From Bactericera cockerelli (taxonomy: Eukaryota; Arthropoda; Insecta; Hemiptera; Triozidae), in the NCBI GenBank assembly GCA_024516035.1, contig CM044955.1:45212969-45276968 (forward strand): DNA of 64,000 bases. The letters run 5' to 3'. The notes under the pieces were generated by a model that worked only from the letters and a program-made list of their open reading frames with translations, ran no database searches and was not told where the DNA came from. The stretch's first letter is position 1. Each line of letters opens with the position of its first letter. This document shows positions 59,527-64,000 of this stretch, piece by piece. A program made the position numbers and the translations under genes.

Positions 59527-60969
59527 TTAAGTGCAAATTGTTAGGATGGACTTATTAAGATTACTCAGTCTGTTTTTCACCAGTCTGTGTGAAATGACAG
59601 TAGGGTCCAGCACAAGCTTTTCTAACAAGGAAGAGACAAGAAGAGGGTCCATGTTGTACTTGGATTTGATAATTTCTACCTTCCTTTTACCATTTTGATT
59701 TTTCACATCTTCGATGAGGTTTAAAATTACTTCAGGGTCAGCTGAAGGATCACATTCTTTTATCAAAGGAATTAAGAACTTAAGGTCCGTAGGTTTGTCA
59801 ACACAGACCTTTTTATCTGTGCTGATGTTATCAGGGGAGGAACTACTACCACGCTTCTTTCCACCCAACACACCGCAAGACTGATTCTTAAGGGAATCCA
59901 AAACCATATCGCTATCATCGGAATCATTAGGGGTCTTACTCTTAAGTGAGACATCATCAATAACGATAGGGTTTGTAGTGGGATCTGCTTCTACTGAAGG
60001 AGTAAGAACAGAATGCACATCCGCTGTTGTGGTAACAACGTTAGGCGGGGCATTCTCATCCTGAAGGGTTGAGTTATCTTGTGACTCTTGAGAGAAAACA
60101 ATAGGAGGGGGAGGACTTTGGATTATGGGAGCCGAAATAGGGAGGGTAGGGGATACCTCTATTTCATTAAGAGCAGAAGGGGAACCTACAGCCGTTCTGG
60201 AGGCAAACGCAGGGAGGAACATAGATGTCATATTATTATCTTTTAGAGGAGGCGCCAGCAGCACTTTTGGTGAAGCAGGTTCATTGACCTTAGAGAGCCG
60301 CTCTTGGGCTGGATTATTAGGCATAGGGCAGTTCTTGACAAAGTGACCCTCACCCTGACACCTAAAGCACTTGGCTTTGTCGATAATAATATACACTTTG
60401 TAATAATAATTCTCAAAGAATACATTAATGGAAGACGGGAGGTCTAGTACCTCTTCTACCAACACCGTTCTCCTAAACCCGATCAAATGGCTAAAACGTT
60501 CATTACGTACACCTAAGGTCACGAATTTCATAGGGGACATAATTTTAGTGTATTTAGCGAGCTCAGCAGTAAGTAAAGAGTCAGGCATACCGGGTTTAGT
60601 GTTACACAGGAATATTTTGTGTCCATTATTGACAAGCTTTCTTACTGTGAGAGGTTTGTTAGCTATAACGACTTGAGGATTATGATCATAGAATTTCAAT
60701 ACCTCAGACTCGTTGGTCAAATAAATTTTTATCAGGTCGTTGCTTTTGCCAGCAAATACCATCTTATCATCCCCCACGATGTCTCCAATAGCGCAGAGGT
60801 ACTGCTCCATAGTAATGGACGAGTCGAAGGGGAGAGAAATACCACAGGATTCCGACAAGTATAAATTGTCAAGTTTAGGGCCATGAGTAGGAACAGGATA
60901 TTTACCGTAACCTGGTCTGGGTATATAGGATACCCGAGAGTTGGTCTTAAATAAGTCAGAGTATTGCAT
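59527..60969 (-). CDS. ORF1 gag-like RNA-binding protein of the LINE
   Basis: 480 residues from MQYSDLFKTN to the TAA at 59527. A folded N-terminal region, RRM-like in its strand pattern (about residues 60-195, with FVTLGVRNERFSH and GFRRTVLVEEVLDLP), leads into one CCHC zinc knuckle CFRCQGEGHFVKNC (Cys201, Cys204, His209, Cys214). Residues 220-380 are low-complexity, rich in Pro, Ser and Asp. A basic patch GGKKRGSSSS precedes a C-terminal region with predicted helices. Such proteins coat the element RNA and carry it to the nucleus. The frame is intact with no premature stop. One knuckle rather than three is fewer than in Jockey-type gags. Confidence 0.87.
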   Translation of the reverse strand: MQYSDLFKTNSRVSYIPRPGYGKYPVPTHGPKLDNLYLSESCGISLPFDSSITMEQYLCAIGDIVGDDKMVFAGKSNDLIKIYLTNESEVLKFYDHNPQVVIANKPLTVRKLVNNGHKIFLCNTKPGMPDSLLTAELAKYTKIMSPMKFVTLGVRNERFSHLIGFRRTVLVEEVLDLPSSINVFFENYYYKVYIIIDKAKCFRCQGEGHFVKNCPMPNNPAQERLSKVNEPASPKVLLAPPLKDNNMTSMFLPAFASRTAVGSPSALNEIEVSPTLPISAPIIQSPPPPIVFSQESQDNSTLQDENAPPNVVTTTADVHSVLTPSVEADPTTNPIVIDDVSLKSKTPNDSDDSDMVLDSLKNQSCGVLGGKKRGSSSSPDNISTDKKVCVDKPTDLKFLIPLIKECDPSADPEVILNLIEDVKNQNGKRKVEIIKSKYNMDPLLVSSLLEKLVLDPTVISHRLVKNRLSNLNKSILTICT

Positions 60970-61658
60970 TTTAAACTAGGAAATGATAATAAATGTAAAA
61001 AAAATCAAATTAGGTGTACTGATGCATAACTGCAAATAATAAAAACACGGACGTAATGAAAACACGGAAAAAAAAATGAAAATCATGTTTTGAAAGTGTT
61101 TTGGTCGGTAGGTAAATAAACAAAATTCAAACTACAGAGAAGGAAAGGTCTTACCGCCTCAGCTACGGGGTTCACAACACTAGACTTACGGACGCGTTGC
61201 CATTGCAACGATAACAACTGAAAATAACAAGCTCATAATATTTTCACAAATAGGCCACAGAAATGAAAATTTCGGAAAAATTATAACAACTGATGTAATA
61301 TATCATTATAGGTAGAATCAATAGTAATCACAAATATGGAAATCAACAGGGATAAAAAATGAATATTATATTTATTTTAGGTTAAAGATGGATACTCATT
61401 TGCACAATAATAACACAAGGTAATAAATCACTTGTAAAAATGTTAGTTCCTCAGGTATAGGTATGATTCTAAATCATAAAAAATAAATGAGAACGGTAAG
61501 TAAATGTTTTTTTATTTATATATTATTATTAAGCACACACAATAGCACTTGTGTGCAAAAAAAGAAAATGAAATAACCATTATTTTCTGAAAAATATTAA
61601 TAACAACCGGGAGCTCTGAAAAATCGACCGGACGCGGAAAACTATCGACGAGGAATGT
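60970..61658 (-). other. LINE 5' UTR
   Basis: About 690 bp between the probable 5' end (ACATTCCTCGTCGATAG) and the ORF1 start. It should hold the internal promoter. It lacks a clear initiator that I can name. The 5' boundary depends on the inferred target duplication. Confidence 0.6.
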
Positions 61659-64000
61659 GTTTGACTTTTCATTATCGCTATATTCTGATATCTTTTACTA
61701 AATCACTTGTATCTTCAAAAGTTTTCAACTGATTCTCTTCAAATTTGTTTTACATGGTAGAATATCATTTTCCTGCATTCTAAATTTTACAAAAGAATCT
61801 GTAACGGCCAGTCGAAGATCTTAATGTTGCACTTTCGTTGAAATTCTAGTAGTATTTTCTGAGATTCAAACAGACTGACCACCAGACAGATACAAAACCA
61901 AAAATGTTCAGGACTTAACGACATGTCCAGAAATAGGTATGAAGTTCTTGAAATTGAGAAAAATAATATTTATTTATTTTTACAAAAAACGAACACAATT
62001 CCTACTTCCGATAGGTATCTAGCATATTATTCTCGGAAGAAAATGGTTATCCTTATTTCTTTTTATCACAATTGTGGCGACATTAAATTACTCAGACTCG
62101 TCTTACTAAACTTTTGTCGTACTTGGGACTCAAACCAGAGACTTCAAGGTTATTTCTCCGCCTTATCGATCGAGCTGTTGTGAGGTCGTTAAAAAATACA
62201 GTAGACCTATCCTGCTGAGCCTACTACAGACACTCTGCACACTTGTTTGATAAAAAAAATAAAAAGGCAATTAAATTTTATATATTACGAGTATGTCCTC
62301 TACTTTAACTTGAATTATCAATATTCAACACATGTGCAGTTTTTGACCCTTTCAGTAGATACACAATGAATAAATGTGGGGCAATATGGACCCCGGCGCG
62401 TACATTTCTTGGGCAAACTGGAATGAGATAGTTACTTACCTAAATTATAATTTTAAAAGATTATTATAGCTGGTGAGTAATTTTTTTTAATGAAAACAAT
62501 AAAACTCTATAAAGTCATTGAAAAGAGGGTGATATCGATTAGTACTTTCCAGTTGCTCCAATTATTCGCCCCCCCCCCGTGGGCGCCATACCCCCATTTT
62601 GGGTACCTCTGAAAATGCATTAGTTTAGGATAGGACTAAAGTTAGTTGTTGTATCATGGCTATAGAAAAAGGATGTGAATCACTTAAAAGTACTTCTGGT
62701 ACTTACCTCCGTGCTGGGAGAGAAAATTTATGGCGAAAAATGTATGGACTCAGACATACATAATAATACATACATATATCTACCTACCACCCATGCTGAG
62801 CTAACAAAATCTAAAGGCTCTTAGTACCCAATTATGAAACAGGATTAAATATCAAGGATTTGTTAATCCAAGCCACTATCACTTAACAGCTGATACAAAT
62901 GCCGTCTGATTGTTTGAAATTCCCACCAAAGGGCGTGTAAACGGATAGTGTAGTGATGCTACGCTACCCACAATCATGGCAGTGACTGAAGAGCCCCTTG
63001 GTTCACCACAAAGAATAAGTTTCAATATAGATCTGCTATTCTGGTCATAAAAACTTAGAGATGTTTATTTCATCCAACAGTCTCATTTATACCCTCACCA
63101 TTGTGCTTAATCAGCACTTTTTCCCAATAGAACAACAACACAATTCACCATAAAATTATTCACAATAAAAAATGCTTCGTGGCTTCGTTTAGGGAGGGGA
63201 TGAGAGGTGGTGGGGGGAAGGGGGTTCTATAAGAGACTCCATTACTTTATAGCTGTTTTACCTATACAGTGACAAATAATTCTGCCATAATACAGGGTGT
63301 ATTAGGGTGGCCCTTATTTTCGAAAGTCGGAATTTTCTCGCTCCATCGGCAAAATATGGTTCCAATTAATATTAAAAAAATCAGGAAAAAGTTTCAGCTC
63401 CATCAAAGGTCGTTAACACGTGCCGCCGGGACCTTTAAGTTTAGATCTGCAATCGGAAGGGGCAATATACGTTTTTAAGCATAATGTTGATCCTATCTTG
63501 AAGAAACTTCATCTCACAGAAAAAAATATAGAATGTAAAATGTACAGAAGGGTTTTCTTTTTATTAATTAGTACATAATAATTTTAGTGGGTAGCACAGC
63601 ATTATCGAGACACCTGATAATAGCATTTGTCTAAGTAACTCACTACTGTTTTTTCGTAATACTAAGTAGAAAATTAGAAAACTATCGTATATTAGATTTT
63701 TTTTATTTGAAATTGAAGAAAAGAACATTAAACATAACTATTGTAATAATATTAATTTATCCATACTCTTAAAATAAATGTGATATAGAAGTTCACAAAT
63801 AAGTAAATCCTGCTATCCTACTTGCTATGAGTTTTCAAGAGATACGCTTTTGTTGGCTTATTATACTGACTTTTGTGATCTTTGACAACTTGAATGACGA
63901 ATTGTTTTTGGTTTTCAATCTTTGTTAGCTTATTATTGTATTCGCCCATCAATTCAACTCCTCTTTCTGCTGTATCGTTTACTACTTTTAAGAATTTAAT
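61659..64000. other. Right flank: repeats, no gene recognised
   Basis: 61669-62025 is a minus-strand copy of repeat family G (ATTTGTTTTACATGGTAGAA, then GAACACAATTCCTACTTCCG) into which the LINE inserted. 62100-62190 is a family E SINE head (minus). A C-run with GTGGGCGCCATACCCCC lies near 62570. 62640-63290 shows no clear feature. At 63293 a TA-flanked end CAGGGTGTATTAGGGTGG begins whose partner end was not found. Confidence 0.5.

Larger units (their letters stand above)
54016..61658 (-). mobile_element. I-like non-LTR retrotransposon, nearly complete
   Basis: Order on the minus strand: ~690-bp 5' UTR, ORF1, ~790-bp spacer, ORF2, ~60-bp 3' UTR and an A run (54016-54037 as Ts). Probable target duplication AAAAGTCAAAC: right copy at 61659-61669, left copy just outside the A run. 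Both outer flanks resemble the same old repeat (family G), which supports these limits. Without the nested 922-bp insert it is about 6.7 kb. Placement in the I group rests on the EN-RT-RNase H order, QSGxxxxRSTxDNL, the long RT spacers and a separate gag-like ORF1; Jockey-group elements normally lack RNase H. Confidence 0.87.

Overview
This is AT-rich, intron-dominated eukaryotic DNA, almost certainly from an insect. The evidence is three split exons of a beaten-path (Beat) family immunoglobulin protein on the minus strand, plus a dense load of arthropod-type transposons. The order is not resolved from sequence; a hemipteran is plausible but unproven. There are no bacterial-style operons, no convincing functional tRNA or rRNA genes and no CRISPR. 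Most short open frames are chance frames in repeats.

Left part (1-23.4 kb): a Beat-type gene read right to left. A signal-peptide exon (23312-23357), an 18.6 kb intron, the first half of an Ig domain (4506-4717), a 2.6 kb intron and the second half of that Ig domain (1753-1885) join with matching splice phases. Exons for the second Ig domain and C-terminus are not seen and should lie beyond the left edge. The introns are packed with SINEs, Helitron ends, a 2.2 kb long-TIR element (16805-19003) and simple repeats.

Middle part (23.4-54 kb): gene-poor sequence upstream of the Beat start. It holds a near-perfect 245-bp-arm palindrome about 310 bp upstream of the start codon, a 2.4 kb non-coding hAT element with an 8-bp target duplication (32879-35311), a piggyBac-like element, several TA-flanked elements whose termini begin CAGGGT, Helitrons with CTAG 3' ends, and many SINEs.

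Right part (54-61.7 kb): a nearly complete I-like non-LTR retrotransposon on the minus strand (5' UTR, a gag-like ORF1 with one CCHC knuckle, and ORF2 with endonuclease, RT and RNase H). Its RNase H is split by a 922-bp pogo/Tigger-type element that still encodes a transposase C-terminus. The last 2.3 kb is repeat-rich flank.

The most interesting system is the SINE population. One family has a head derived from 5S rRNA (six copies or fragments). Its core is shared with a tRNA-headed family, and a further copy joins the head of one family to the body of another. This points to repeated head-swapping between pol III promoters. Several copies carry target-site duplications and poly(A), so they were mobilised by a LINE.
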